A stretch of DNA of 64,000 nt, taken from positions 434,001 through 498,000 of the forward strand of contig NZ_CP015510.2 of NCBI RefSeq assembly GCF_001931755.2, written 5' to 3'. Source of the stretch: Wolbachia endosymbiont of Folsomia candida (lineage in GTDB: Bacteria; Pseudomonadota; Alphaproteobacteria; Rickettsiales; Anaplasmataceae). The translations under genes were made by a program, and so were the position numbers. Shown here piece by piece: positions 38,962-47,821 of this stretch; position 1 is the first letter of the stretch, and each line of letters begins with the position of its first letter. The notes under the pieces are model-generated. The model did no database searches and was not told the DNA's origin. It saw nothing but the letters and a program-made list of their open reading frames with translations.

Positions 38962-40161
38962 ATGGCTAGTAGTGAAAAAGATAATACAATTGAAAGAAGT
39001 ATCACACCAGTTGAAAGGAGTTCAAAAAGAGTAGATCCAAGTACTGCCATATGTGGTAAAGGAGAGACATTATTGCATAAAGTTTTTGAAGAAGAATGCA
39101 AAAGCACTAAAGATTTTCAAACAATAATTAAGTTCTACAATTTAAGCAGGTTCAAGATCTTTAATAATCTAATAAAAAAAGATGTTAATGGCGATACACC
39201 TTTCCACTTTGCTGCTAGGTCTGGAAACGTATCTCCTATTCGTGAGAGTCTAAAATATCTTTCTATAAGGGACCCACTTTCATACATAAGCATGGAGCAA
39301 CTAATTATTGAAAGTCAGAACAATAAAGGGCAAACTCCCTTACACGTTGCTGTTGAAAATGGGCATTTAGAATGTGTTAAGGTGCTTATCGAATATATAA
39401 GTGAATATGTTGATAAACAAGATATAAAAGGAAGAACGCCTTTACATAATGCTATTCTGCTTAAAAAAAACACAGAAGTAGTTAGGGAGTTGTTGAAATC
39501 TCCTTATGTTAATGTTGACATGGAGGACTATATTGGTCTTAATATACATGATTGTGTTAGAGAAAGTAGAGATAGAAACGTAATTAAGCTGTTTTTTGAT
39601 TTCTACAGTAATACAAGACGAGAAGCTAAATTAAGGCTTGCAAGTTCTTATAAAGCAGTAAAGGACATCGAGTCCTTTTCAAAAAAATGTAATATAAGTG
39701 CAATAACATCGGGAGGAATAGGTGGCTTTTTTACATTAGGTAAAGAGTATCCTATAGCAAGTTTTGTTAAAATAACCAGTCTAATAAAGTTTTGTGCTGT
39801 AGTACCTTCTGTTGCTGCAGCAATTCTTTTGCCTGCTGCAATATACCTACAACATAAATCATCTTGTTGTAAAAGAGATTATGATTTATTAAATGAGAAC
39901 ATAGAAAAGGACAAAATAAGAATTACTGCGTTGGAAGATATAATGGCAGAACTATACGAAAAAGAGAAAAATGGACATATTAGCAAAAGATCGTTTTCAG
40001 AAACAGATATAAAAGCTTTATACTGCCCTAAAAGTAGATCTGCATCTTATGAACAAGCTATTAAAAATTTTGCTGAGAATGATGACATTAAACCATCTAC
40101 AAAATTAGAATCATCAAATTTTTCAAGCTTAATTAGTGTAAATTATAGTAGCTTGACATAA
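38962..40161 (+). CDS. Ankyrin-repeat protein with C-terminal membrane segment, 399 aa
   Basis: AGGGAG lies just before the ATG. Three clear and one weak ankyrin repeat are visible (about residues 70-215): NGDTPFHFAARSGN, KGQTPLHVAVENGHLECVKV, KGRTPLHNAILLKKN. A hydrophobic stretch follows (about 265-300, ending in LLPAAIYL), then a charged helical tail ending in Ser-rich sequence. This layout is common among Wolbachia ankyrin proteins proposed to bind host proteins; the role here is unknown. Confidence 0.9.
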   Translation: MASSEKDNTIERSITPVERSSKRVDPSTAICGKGETLLHKVFEEECKSTKDFQTIIKFYNLSRFKIFNNLIKKDVNGDTPFHFAARSGNVSPIRESLKYLSIRDPLSYISMEQLIIESQNNKGQTPLHVAVENGHLECVKVLIEYISEYVDKQDIKGRTPLHNAILLKKNTEVVRELLKSPYVNVDMEDYIGLNIHDCVRESRDRNVIKLFFDFYSNTRREAKLRLASSYKAVKDIESFSKKCNISAITSGGIGGFFTLGKEYPIASFVKITSLIKFCAVVPSVAAAILLPAAIYLQHKSSCCKRDYDLLNENIEKDKIRITALEDIMAELYEKEKNGHISKRSFSETDIKALYCPKSRSASYEQAIKNFAENDDIKPSTKLESSNFSSLISVNYSSLT

Positions 40162-40400
40162 AAAGATAAGAATATAAATATATTTTCTCAAATTTTTAAC
40201 TATACCTTGGACATGCAAGTTTTTTTTGTTACGATCTTTATCTCTGTTTTTTGTATTATTAACTATATCACGTAATTTTTTTTGCATTGCCTGATAAATA
40301 TCAAACTTTATATTAAAACATAACACTATGGCGGAATTACATGCAAAATGGATCCAAGTGTCCGCTTTTAATATAAAATGTGGAATTTTTACCGCCTTAA
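40162..40400. other. Intergenic region
   Basis: AT-rich spacer with no supported gene. A short minus-strand frame in it has no ribosome-binding site and was not accepted. Confidence 0.4.
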
Positions 40401-41080
40401 ATGTTTGTAATGCATAGAAAAACTAGCATTTATTTCTCTATTTTTTCTGCTTTTGCGTTAGAAAACAATATATGTATAATTTTAGATCCTTACTTTGATA
40501 TCATTGTTTCTAAAACCAATAAAGTTTCCATTGCTGATGTCAGATTAATAATAAAAAAAAAGCTAATTTAATTTTACGCAAGAGAAAATACTTTTTGCAT
40601 TTGCTGAATTCTGCTGTTGACTCCAAATGTATTTATCTTGGAAGGGAGTTCAAACTTTGTGTTATAAAATCCGACTCAGATTACGTAAAGCTTTATCATG
40701 GAGTAGTGCATATACACAGTAGATTCGCGTTAAGCAATACGAGAATAAATTCTATTATAAGTGCTTGGTATAAAAAGTGTGCACGTATAAAATTTAATGA
40801 AAGGTTGAGCGAGTGCTTATTTTATTTAACAGCTATAAAAAAAATGATAATCCCTCACTTGACTATGAAACTTTGCTATTTGAAGAGCAAAATTTTTCGC
40901 TATGAAGAAATGTCTTACGTGTTGTTGCTAAATGTTAGCCTAATTAAGACACCAATTTCTTTTATCGATTATGTTATATACTACTTAATATTCCATTTTG
41001 TGCTGAAGGATAAGCAGAGCAGTTTCAGTTTTATTGACATATTGCCTAATGATATCAAGAAGAAGGTATTAATTTTTTAA
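40401..41080 (+). pseudogene. Frameshifted YgjP/DUF45-type metallopeptidase
   Basis: Two overlapping frames together resemble the YgjP-like family. The first, from ATG 40401, gives VSKTNKVSIADVRLIIKKK. After a nine-A run (40553-40561) the match continues in another frame: ANLILRKRKYFLHLL, then CIYLGREFKLCVI, then FIDYVIYYLIFHFVLKDKQ. One added A would join the frames. The family's catalytic VVHELAH is replaced by IYYLIFH, so the zinc site is lost as well. Either a dead gene or a catalytically inactive relic partly rescued by slippage on poly-A; the former is more likely. Confidence 0.65.
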
Positions 41081-41157
41081 CCTTATTTAATATTTTTATT
41101 GACATGAATACGTTAAAATGGTCACAATGACATATTATTAATATTTTAAATAAAATT

Positions 41158-43494
41158 ATGACTATATTAGACAAATCACTCGAGGTTGAACCAAATACAC
41201 CAGAAGAAACAACAGGCTTTAACCCATCAAACCTAAAGCTTGTCCAGAGAGGTGATGTTGCTTACGCATTAAGCGATAAAGATAATGGTGATGGTGATGG
41301 TACAAGCGAAGTACAACTAATTGGCAGTCCATCCCAATTAAGTGAATTAATGACATACAACACAGGCAGAAGCATACAAAATGGACTTAAAGGTCAAGTA
41401 TCTATTACGTTAATGAAAAATTCAGGTGAAACAGATGAAATTGGAATCGTTTTTCCTACAGATAAAGGATTATCACTCAGTGTTTGTGAAGCTAAGTACT
41501 CAATAAACACCTCTTCATTTAAATGTTCTGGTTTAGCAAGATTGCAAGAGAACATTAATAATGATGTTAGCTCTATAGGTAGTTATTCTGATCTACAGGC
41601 AACAACGCTTGATAATGGTGATAAATTTGTAATTGCTAGAAAAGGTAGAGATTTAGTTTCTTGGTATATCGAGCCAGGTGAAAAAGGAAAACTTGAAGCG
41701 TTAGCTGGAACAAATGGTATTATAGAAAGAAAATTATTAAAATTAGGTAATTCCGGCAGTAAATTCGTCTTATATGAAAATACCCTATTTTACTTAGAGG
41801 AAAGTACAAAAATTGAAGGTAATCGCGCAGTAGAAGTGACAAATATTCGTTCACTTAATATTATTGATGCTGCTAAGAAAGCGAGGGAAGGAGAGGGAAT
41901 TGAAGAGTATTTGCTTGGTGATGGAAAAGGTCAAATTGATGAAACACCATTCTTTTCTTGTAAGAATAAAATAAACTTTTTACAGCTTGTAGAGAGAGGA
42001 GAAGGTGATATCATTGCTTTCCTTGAAAAAGACAAATCATCCAATGAGGAAAGATTATCTTTAGTAACCATCCTTAATGATGATGAAAAGGGTGCCAAAT
42101 TATTGGTATACAATAATTTAGATTATGGTTTTAAAGATTCCATAAAACAGTTATATGTTAAAGACAATGGTCAAGGCGACGCTATCGTAACTGCAATAGG
42201 CAGAGAAAATATTACAACTTTTATTCAGAGCTCTAATAACATCCGTTCTAAGGAAATGATAATACCAATAAGTAGTATCACATCTCCAGGCGATTTTATG
42301 CATATAATCAGGGGCGAATTTACACCAATTGCTAGCAGTACAGTAGCTCCTATAACTCCTGATAAGGAAGAAACTAGCCCTGTTACTGATGAACCAACCA
42401 CTCAAGGAATAGGATCAACATCAGGTTCTACCTCAAATAGAGTATCTACAGAATCAGCAACTACTGATAAACCAACCACTCAAGGAATAGGATCAACATC
42501 AGGTTCTACCTCAAATAGAGTATCTACAGAATCAGCAACTACTGATAAACCAACCACTCAAGGAATAGAATCAACTATGGGATCTACAGATTTAATAACT
42601 GCAAGTTCTACAGCTGCTGAAAAAAGTACTGTAAAATCTACAACAGTGAAGCCAACAACGGCAGATAAAATAACCGTTACTTCGCAAGCGACTGAACGTT
42701 CTTCTACGGTATCAACTAATGCACCAATAACTTCAGCTAGACCAACAGTGTTTACTAGGGGAATCTTTACAGGAAGCTCACCAGCTTCTACTTTTACTAC
42801 ACCATTCTTACCTCAAACAAGCTTTTCACCACAACCAACTCCACTTTCTCTTGCAGGTGCAGGTGGCTATAATAATGCAGGAATAGCTATAGCAGTTCTT
42901 TCTGTAGTAGGAATATTGGTTGTTATCGGGTTTGGAGCATATAGCTTTGTTCAACGTTACCGTCGTCGTCATGCTGGACTACCTGAATTCAATCCATCTG
43001 AAAGAAACTACAAGCTTTTAAGTGATGGGGTTCAAGACAGTGATGAAGAACTTTCTAGCAAGAATGATGTAAATGGTATTCCACTAAATTCCATATCAGA
43101 AAATAATCCATCTGCAACACCGCTAAGTAGCGTATCAGTAGATCCTGGTAATATTCAATCAAACAGCCCATCACATGTTAATACACCTGAAAATAGCAGA
43201 AATTCATCATTCAGTGGAGTAAATGATCAACCGAGAAGTTTGTTACAGCGAATAATGTTCTGTTGTGGGATAGGTAGTAGGTCGTCGTTTGAAGAAATAC
43301 AGTTTAAAGTATTGGTATCAGGCAGTGAATCACCAGAAAGTAGCAGAAGTCTATCATTAAATGGTCTGTCAGTAGAGTCTAGTAGTGCATCTGAAACAAA
43401 GATAGATAGTGTATCAGTAGAGTCTAGTAGTGCGTCTGAAACAAAGCTAGAGGGTGTATCAGTAGGGTCTAGTAGTAGCCAATCACGCACTTGA
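41158..43494 (+). CDS. Mucin-like single-pass membrane protein, 778 aa
   Basis: Not recognised by family. Residues 1-400 form a beta-rich domain with repeated short strands (NLKLVQRGDVAYAL, FVLYENTLFYLEE). Residues about 413-490 hold three copies of a 26-residue Thr/Ser repeat (TTDKPTTQGIGSTSGSTS), followed by more Thr/Ser-rich sequence to 570. One transmembrane helix (about 572-597) is followed by a basic stop-transfer (RYRRRH) and a Ser-rich tail with two VESSSASETK units. There is no standard N-terminal signal peptide. The layout mimics eukaryotic mucin-type type I membrane proteins. A terminator follows. Confidence 0.85.
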   Translation: MTILDKSLEVEPNTPEETTGFNPSNLKLVQRGDVAYALSDKDNGDGDGTSEVQLIGSPSQLSELMTYNTGRSIQNGLKGQVSITLMKNSGETDEIGIVFPTDKGLSLSVCEAKYSINTSSFKCSGLARLQENINNDVSSIGSYSDLQATTLDNGDKFVIARKGRDLVSWYIEPGEKGKLEALAGTNGIIERKLLKLGNSGSKFVLYENTLFYLEESTKIEGNRAVEVTNIRSLNIIDAAKKAREGEGIEEYLLGDGKGQIDETPFFSCKNKINFLQLVERGEGDIIAFLEKDKSSNEERLSLVTILNDDEKGAKLLVYNNLDYGFKDSIKQLYVKDNGQGDAIVTAIGRENITTFIQSSNNIRSKEMIIPISSITSPGDFMHIIRGEFTPIASSTVAPITPDKEETSPVTDEPTTQGIGSTSGSTSNRVSTESATTDKPTTQGIGSTSGSTSNRVSTESATTDKPTTQGIESTMGSTDLITASSTAAEKSTVKSTTVKPTTADKITVTSQATERSSTVSTNAPITSARPTVFTRGIFTGSSPASTFTTPFLPQTSFSPQPTPLSLAGAGGYNNAGIAIAVLSVVGILVVIGFGAYSFVQRYRRRHAGLPEFNPSERNYKLLSDGVQDSDEELSSKNDVNGIPLNSISENNPSATPLSSVSVDPGNIQSNSPSHVNTPENSRNSSFSGVNDQPRSLLQRIMFCCGIGSRSSFEEIQFKVLVSGSESPESSRSLSLNGLSVESSSASETKIDSVSVESSSASETKLEGVSVGSSSSQSRT
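42394..42577 (+). repeat. 78-bp tandem repeat in the mucin-like gene
   Basis: The word ccaaccactcaaggaata starts at 42394, 42472 and 42550, a period of exactly 78 bp (26 codons). The first two units are nearly identical, indicating recent expansion or gene conversion. Confidence 0.9.
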
Positions 43495-43581
43495 CTGACT
43501 GAAACATCTTCTAATAGCTTATCTTGGGATAGCAACGATGTGCCAGAATTCCATATCTTGAGAAGACTCTAATTCTCAATG

Positions 43582-43610
43582 TCCCATGACTTAAGTCATG
43601 GGATTTTCTC
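43582..43610 (+). terminator. Rho-independent terminator of the mucin-like gene
   Basis: tcccatgactt and aagtcatggga form a perfect 22-bp palindrome (43582-43603) followed at once by ttttctc. Confidence 0.7.
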
Positions 43611-43674
43611 AAAATACTTTATATGTAATAAATTCTGAAGTATAAACAAAGTAGATTTCTTTTGAAGCATGTGA

Positions 43675-43737
43675 TCCTATGGTTTAACCATAGGGTCGAG
43701 TTGTAAAAATTTCTGGGTTCCAGTGTAGCATGCTGGA
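43675..43737. repeat. Two adjacent palindromic repeats
   Basis: cctatggtt/aaccatagg (43675-43693) matches the core of the hairpin at 34893-34917. ttccag (43717-43722) pairs with ctggaa (43732-43737) and belongs to the attccag...ctggaat family. Both lie in the gap before the HExxH gene. Confidence 0.5.
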
Positions 43738-43794
43738 ATTACGACTCAAAGCAGCGCGAAGGAAGTCTAATGTTTATATTAATGGTAGTAAAGT

Positions 43795-44532
43795 ATGCTA
43801 ATTAAAAATTTAATAAAGCAGGCTACTAAAGTGGGGAGCAGTGAGAACACTACACGTTATATAGAATATCTCTATCAATTTGAGAAGTTTAAAAACACAT
43901 TAAACCTCACACTATCACTAATAAAACAAAATAGACTTTCGTTTGAAATATATCCAGAGGGGTTAGTGGATATGGAGGAGGGAGTATGTAAAACAATTCG
44001 ATCCTCCGGTGTAAATAGATATGTTATTGTACTGAGGAGATCAAACCCATACATTATAGTGCATGAACTTTCACATATGGTAGAGAATGAGCTTGAGCTG
44101 AATCTAGATCAGGAATTCCTGCATAAAGTTTATCAAGATGTTGAGCAAAACTTAAAGCAGTCAAATATTCTTGTGCAAAAAATTATCGGCCAAGTTATAT
44201 TTAAGGAAATACAGGCTTATCAAAGTGCAAAATCACGAGCATCTGAATTATTTGCACGCTATTTTGAGCTTTTTGCTTGGGCGCAGGAGGTTTATCCTAA
44301 AGATAAGGAGTACCTAATTCGTACTCAAGATTTAAATAAAGTTTTTTTCAGCACTAATGAGTGGAAAAAGAGTTGCTTGGATTTACAAATAGTTAGTAAA
44401 CTCGATAAAGAAATAAAAGAATACAGTAATAGAATTGCCACTAAAGATGTAACCAAAGTACAGAGTAATTGGAGCAATAAATTTTCTTCTGGAGGCAAAA
44501 AAATTGGCTCTATATTTGGAGATGATAATTAG
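43795..44532 (+). CDS. Putative HExxH zinc metallopeptidase, 245 aa
   Basis: Family not recognised. It contains a zinc-peptidase motif HELSH (90-94) set in a hydrophobic helix (PYIIVHELSHMVEN). A candidate third ligand is Glu151 in a SELFARYFELFAW segment, 57 residues downstream, a spacing and context seen in gluzincin-type enzymes. The remainder is helical and polar. There is no signal peptide, so it acts in the cytosol or is exported by another route. Preceded by palindromic repeats; convergent with purK. Substrate unknown. Confidence 0.75.
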   Translation: MLIKNLIKQATKVGSSENTTRYIEYLYQFEKFKNTLNLTLSLIKQNRLSFEIYPEGLVDMEEGVCKTIRSSGVNRYVIVLRRSNPYIIVHELSHMVENELELNLDQEFLHKVYQDVEQNLKQSNILVQKIIGQVIFKEIQAYQSAKSRASELFARYFELFAWAQEVYPKDKEYLIRTQDLNKVFFSTNEWKKSCLDLQIVSKLDKEIKEYSNRIATKDVTKVQSNWSNKFSSGGKKIGSIFGDDN

Positions 44533-44577
44533 AAGTCTGTTGTAGATCTAAAAAGTTAACCATGTTAGTCTTTATAC

Positions 44578-45807
44578 TTAACTTAAATCTATATTCACAT
44601 GTCCCATTTTACGCTTATCTCTCACCTCTTTTTTTCCATATACAGTTAAACTAGCTTTTTTATCACTCAAATATTTGTGAGAATCATATATATCATCTCC
44701 TATTATGTTTTTTGTCATGCAAGGAAAACGCAGCACTACTTCCTGCATAGGAAATCCACATATTATTCTAACCAATTGCTCAAACTGACTGATATTGCAT
44801 GAATCCAAGCTCCAGTGACAAGAATTGTGAGGTCTTGGGGCAAGCTCATTAATGAGTAACTCATTATCTTTAGTAACAAAAAATTCGATAGCTAAGATTC
44901 CTATCAAATCAAGAGCATTTGCTACCTTTTCTGCAATTTGTTGTACTTCTTGAGTTAATTTGTTATCTATTTTGGCTGGCACTGTTGAAGTATCAAGTAT
45001 TCCATCAACATGATGATTTTCTGCTATCGGGAAAAAAGCTACTTTACCGCGCATGTCTCTTGCAACGACTATTGAAATTTCTTTCAGTAAATCAACATCT
45101 TTTTCTAGAATGTATTGTTTACTCCAATCCAAAAATGCAACTTCAGGTAAGGTGTCATTCCATTTCCCCATCTTGTCATTCCAGCTCCCCATCTTGTCAT
45201 TCCAGTGCGTGACACTGGAATCTATATCTTCATCTTCTTTTTTCTGGATCCCAGTGTCCGCTACTCGGATGACAGAAGAGGATGATGTGATGATAGAATG
45301 TTCTGTAGGAAGTCTATTTTTAATAACATATTGCCCTTTTCCATCATATCCCATTTCCGCTGTTTTCAGTCTTGCAGAGTATCCAAAAAATTCACAATTT
45401 TTTAGTAATTCATCATAATTTTGTATACTTTTATAATCAGCGGTTTTTATATTCACATCTCTAATAAAATCTTTCTCTCTTAGCCTGTTTTGTGAAATAT
45501 ATAATGCTTTCTTACCTGGGTAAAAGTCTTTATGCTGCTCTATAACATCAATGACACTACATGGAATATTTTCTGATTCAATAGTAACCAAATCTACGTT
45601 TTTAGCAAAAGATTCAAGTGCCTTCTTGTCAGAAAAGTCTGCTACTATAACGTTATCAGCAAGAGAACACGCAGGATCATCTTTAGCATTAGCAAAAATG
45701 TGTATTTTTTGTCCGAGCTTCGCTGCAGCAATAGCAGTCATTTTTCCTAATTGTCCACTACCTATTATTCCTATTACTTTTTGACTGAGCACACTCGGTT
45801 CATTCAT
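44578..45807 (-). CDS. purK: N5-carboxyaminoimidazole ribonucleotide synthase (PurK) with in-frame repeat insertion
   Basis: ATP-grasp enzyme of purine synthesis that carboxylates AIR to N5-CAIR. Family segments are VIGIIGSGQLGKM (N-terminal nucleotide site), KTAEMGYDGKGQYVIKN, FFVTKDNELLINELAPRPHNS, and the C-terminal EVRDKRKMGHVNI. At 409 residues it is about 50 longer than usual. The excess is residues about 172-219, which include three WND units at 7-residue spacing and are encoded by a palindromic repeat. The insert sits in the ATP-grasp domain between the GQYVIKN strand and YILEKDVDL. Divergent from apaG. Confidence 0.93.
   Translation of the reverse strand: MNEPSVLSQKVIGIIGSGQLGKMTAIAAAKLGQKIHIFANAKDDPACSLADNVIVADFSDKKALESFAKNVDLVTIESENIPCSVIDVIEQHKDFYPGKKALYISQNRLREKDFIRDVNIKTADYKSIQNYDELLKNCEFFGYSARLKTAEMGYDGKGQYVIKNRLPTEHSIITSSSSVIRVADTGIQKKEDEDIDSSVTHWNDKMGSWNDKMGKWNDTLPEVAFLDWSKQYILEKDVDLLKEISIVVARDMRGKVAFFPIAENHHVDGILDTSTVPAKIDNKLTQEVQQIAEKVANALDLIGILAIEFFVTKDNELLINELAPRPHNSCHWSLDSCNISQFEQLVRIICGFPMQEVVLRFPCMTKNIIGDDIYDSHKYLSDKKASLTVYGKKEVRDKRKMGHVNIDLS
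45153..45300. repeat. Palindromic repeat inserted in the purK coding sequence
   Basis: A 21-bp direct repeat (tcattcc at 45155, 45176, 45197) runs into a perfect hairpin attccagtg-cgtga-cactggaat (45199-45221), then cccagtgtccgctactcgg. The hairpin equals those at 9701 and 14691 in geometry and near-equals them in sequence. The reading frame stays open through it. Confidence 0.8.
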
Positions 45808-45849
45808 AATTATCGACCAACATTTTCCAATCAGAATATAAGAATATCC

Positions 45850-45878
45850 TTGAATAATCTACGAAAAAAGTGTATAAT
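45850..45878 (+). promoter_or_regulatory. Sigma70-type promoter of apaG
   Basis: TTGAAT (45850-45855), 17-nt spacer, TATAAT (45873-45878) with an upstream TG (extended -10), about 33 nt before the apaG ATG. Confidence 0.75.
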
Positions 45879-45911
45879 AGAGGTATTATATTCTTATCGT
45901 AAATATCCCAA

Positions 45912-46316
45912 ATGGCGCTGGAATACACACTTACTACTAACCTTGTAAAAGTTACAGTTCTGCCAATTTATATTGAGGAGCAGTCCGTTCCTTACGAAAA
46001 TTGCTACGTATGGATGTATAACGTTAAAATAAAAAATCAAGGCCAATCAACTATCCAATTATTAAGCCGTTATTGGCAAATAATAGATTATAGGGGAAAA
46101 ATAAACGAAATTGCTGGAGTTGGCGTTATAGGGGAACAGCCTATAATAAAGGCTGGAGAAATATTCAAATATACAAGCGGGGCGTACTTAAATGTTCCAT
46201 CTGGAATAATGCAGGGTAAGTATGAATTTCTTAATGAGGAAAGCACAAAAACTTTTGAGGTTATAATACCATCCTTCTCGCTCGATAGCCCATATGTGAA
46301 CACTAGACCACATTAA
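45912..46316 (+). CDS. apaG: ApaG-domain protein
   Basis: 134-residue protein with the fibronectin-like ApaG fold. Conserved blocks are [22 protein letters not shown], the IIDYRGKI strand, the [19 protein letters not shown] segment with the family's G-x-G-x-x-G-x-x-P pattern, and [11 protein letters not shown]. The exact biochemical role in bacteria is not settled (implicated in cobalt and nucleotide-related stress). Own promoter; divergent from purK. Confidence 0.95.
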   Translation: MALEYTLTTNLVKVTVLPIYIEEQSVPYENCYVWMYNVKIKNQGQSTIQLLSRYWQIIDYRGKINEIAGVGVIGEQPIIKAGEIFKYTSGAYLNVPSGIMQGKYEFLNEESTKTFEVIIPSFSLDSPYVNTRPH

Positions 46317-46402
46317 ATAGGTGATTTTAATTGATTTGCTTCGCTTCGCTATATTAGGCAAAAAAGGGAAATAGCTTAAAGCTACTTCCCAATCCTGAGC
46401 TA

Positions 46403-47107
46403 CTAGCTAAAAGCATAATAGTCTGCAGCTGCTACACATGTAGCTAATGTTATAGACCCAAGCATTGTACATATACCACTTCCCCAATTTCGTTTTGTTG
46501 GCTCAGTTGATTTAGCTTGTTGAGCATCAGATCTAGGTTTTGTTGCAATTTCATTTGCTTGCTCAGGTTGAATATCTTCTGGTGCACAAATAGCAAGTAG
46601 ACCACCAGATCTACTTTCTGCATCATCTTGAGTATTTCCAAGCGAACTCTCAGCAGATTGATCATTCTGTCTAGAAATAACTTGCTTTGGATGTGTTATA
46701 TTGCTTCCTTGACGATTTAGTGTACTTTCTTGCTCTAAATGAGCATTCCGTCTAGAAATAACTTGCTTTAGATGTTTTATCTTGCTTCCTTGATGATTTA
46801 GTGTACTTTCTTGCTCTAAAATAGCTTGATTTAGTGTATTTTTTTGCTTTAAAGTAGCTTCTTTTAGATCTTCTATTTGTCCATCTTTTTCAGAGATAAC
46901 TTCATTTTTACTAACCGCTTGACCTGCAAGCACAAAAGCTGTAAGAGAAAGCACACCGCAAACTGCAATGAGTGGAACAAGTAAACCTAGAGATAAAACT
47001 GCACTAGGAAATGCGATAGCTATTCCAGATGCTAAAAAAGTTAGACCAGAAAAAAATGCAATTGCATAGTTGAGTGCATTATTCTTTTTACTATATATAT
47101 TTACCAT
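46403..47107 (-). CDS. Membrane protein with 27-residue coiled-coil repeats, 234 aa
   Basis: Not recognised. Two N-terminal transmembrane helices (about 10-65) are followed by a coiled coil containing a 27-residue duplication (ESTLNHQGSKIKHLKQVISR and ESTLNRQGSNITHPKQVISR; 81-bp DNA period). A polar stretch and a short hydrophobic C-terminus (LGSITLATCVAAADYYAFS) complete it. The charged coil between membrane segments is probably a scaffold or host-facing domain; this is inference. Confidence 0.75.
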   Translation of the reverse strand: MVNIYSKKNNALNYAIAFFSGLTFLASGIAIAFPSAVLSLGLLVPLIAVCGVLSLTAFVLAGQAVSKNEVISEKDGQIEDLKEATLKQKNTLNQAILEQESTLNHQGSKIKHLKQVISRRNAHLEQESTLNRQGSNITHPKQVISRQNDQSAESSLGNTQDDAESRSGGLLAICAPEDIQPEQANEIATKPRSDAQQAKSTEPTKRNWGSGICTMLGSITLATCVAAADYYAFS

Positions 47108-47231
47108 AATTATTACCTCACATACCTATATTACTAATTCAATAGTAACATAAATTAAGAAGTAAAGTCAAGTTAATTCTAGATTAAGTAGATTTTGGCT
47201 TTAATTGAGATTTCTAGCGTAGATAGATTTA

Positions 47232-47252
47232 GGCGGAGCTTAAGCTCCTGCC
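47232..47252 (-). terminator. Hairpin downstream of the 132-aa gene
   Basis: ggagctt/aagctcc forms a perfect 7-bp stem extended by ggc/gcc after single-base offsets, 6 bases past the stop of the minus-strand gene at 47258. No T-run, so it is weak as a terminator. Confidence 0.4.
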
Positions 47253-47257
47253 ATTAA

Positions 47258-47656
47258 TTACATAGAAAGATCTAAGTGATCACTATGTATAGTAAAGTTT
47301 AGTCCACCATTGTAGCCTTCAGGATTTGAATACTCAACCCTTAAACTTTGAGCCGGGTCTGTTTGTGCGGTAAAAACATGAGTGTGATGATTGTAATCAA
47401 CTGCTCCACCAATCTTTAACCCTTCAATTTTTACAGACTCCTTTACTGCATTAGTATACCTATCAGTATATTTTAGTTCACAGTCAAACTTATTATACTC
47501 AGGAGCGCTAGAACGTGCATATTTGCTATTATCAAGTAATAACTGAGTAATAGCTTTTTCATCTTGTGCACTGAGGCGATATAGTCTAAGTCCATTATCT
47601 TGTCCATCATTAGCACTATATTTAGTAACGTTTTGTAACTTTAGTTGATTTACCAT
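47258..47656 (-). CDS. Hypothetical protein, 132 aa
   Basis: Not recognised. Polar soluble protein with predicted beta structure (SVKIEGLKIGGAVDYNHHTHVF; LNFTIHSDHLDL) and no membrane segment or signal peptide. It lies upstream of the 234-aa membrane protein gene on the same strand, but a hairpin separates them. Function unknown. Confidence 0.7.
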   Translation of the reverse strand: MVNQLKLQNVTKYSANDGQDNGLRLYRLSAQDEKAITQLLLDNSKYARSSAPEYNKFDCELKYTDRYTNAVKESVKIEGLKIGGAVDYNHHTHVFTAQTDPAQSLRVEYSNPEGYNGGLNFTIHSDHLDLSM

Positions 47657-47767
47657 ATTTTTTACTCTTAAATTTTATGAACATAAAACATGTATAGAAA
47701 TGCGAAGTAAAATTTTTCTTAAATAGTATGGTGCTATGTAACCTTTTAACCACAACTATGGAGAAAT

Positions 47768-47796
47768 TTGACAATACATGACAGTATTGATATACT
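47768..47796 (+). promoter_or_regulatory. Near-consensus sigma70 promoter
   Basis: TTGACA (47768-47773), exactly 17 nt, TATACT (47791-47796). The ATG of the downstream gene is at 47822 with GAGG before it, so a TTG at 47768 is not the start codon. Confidence 0.8.
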
Positions 47797-47821
47797 AGAA
47801 TATCATCTTTGTGAGGAATTT

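Noticed and set aside
40129..40326. Minus-strand frame of 65 codons
   Set aside because: It overlaps the end of the ankyrin gene antisense and has low-complexity AT-rich sequence without a start signal.
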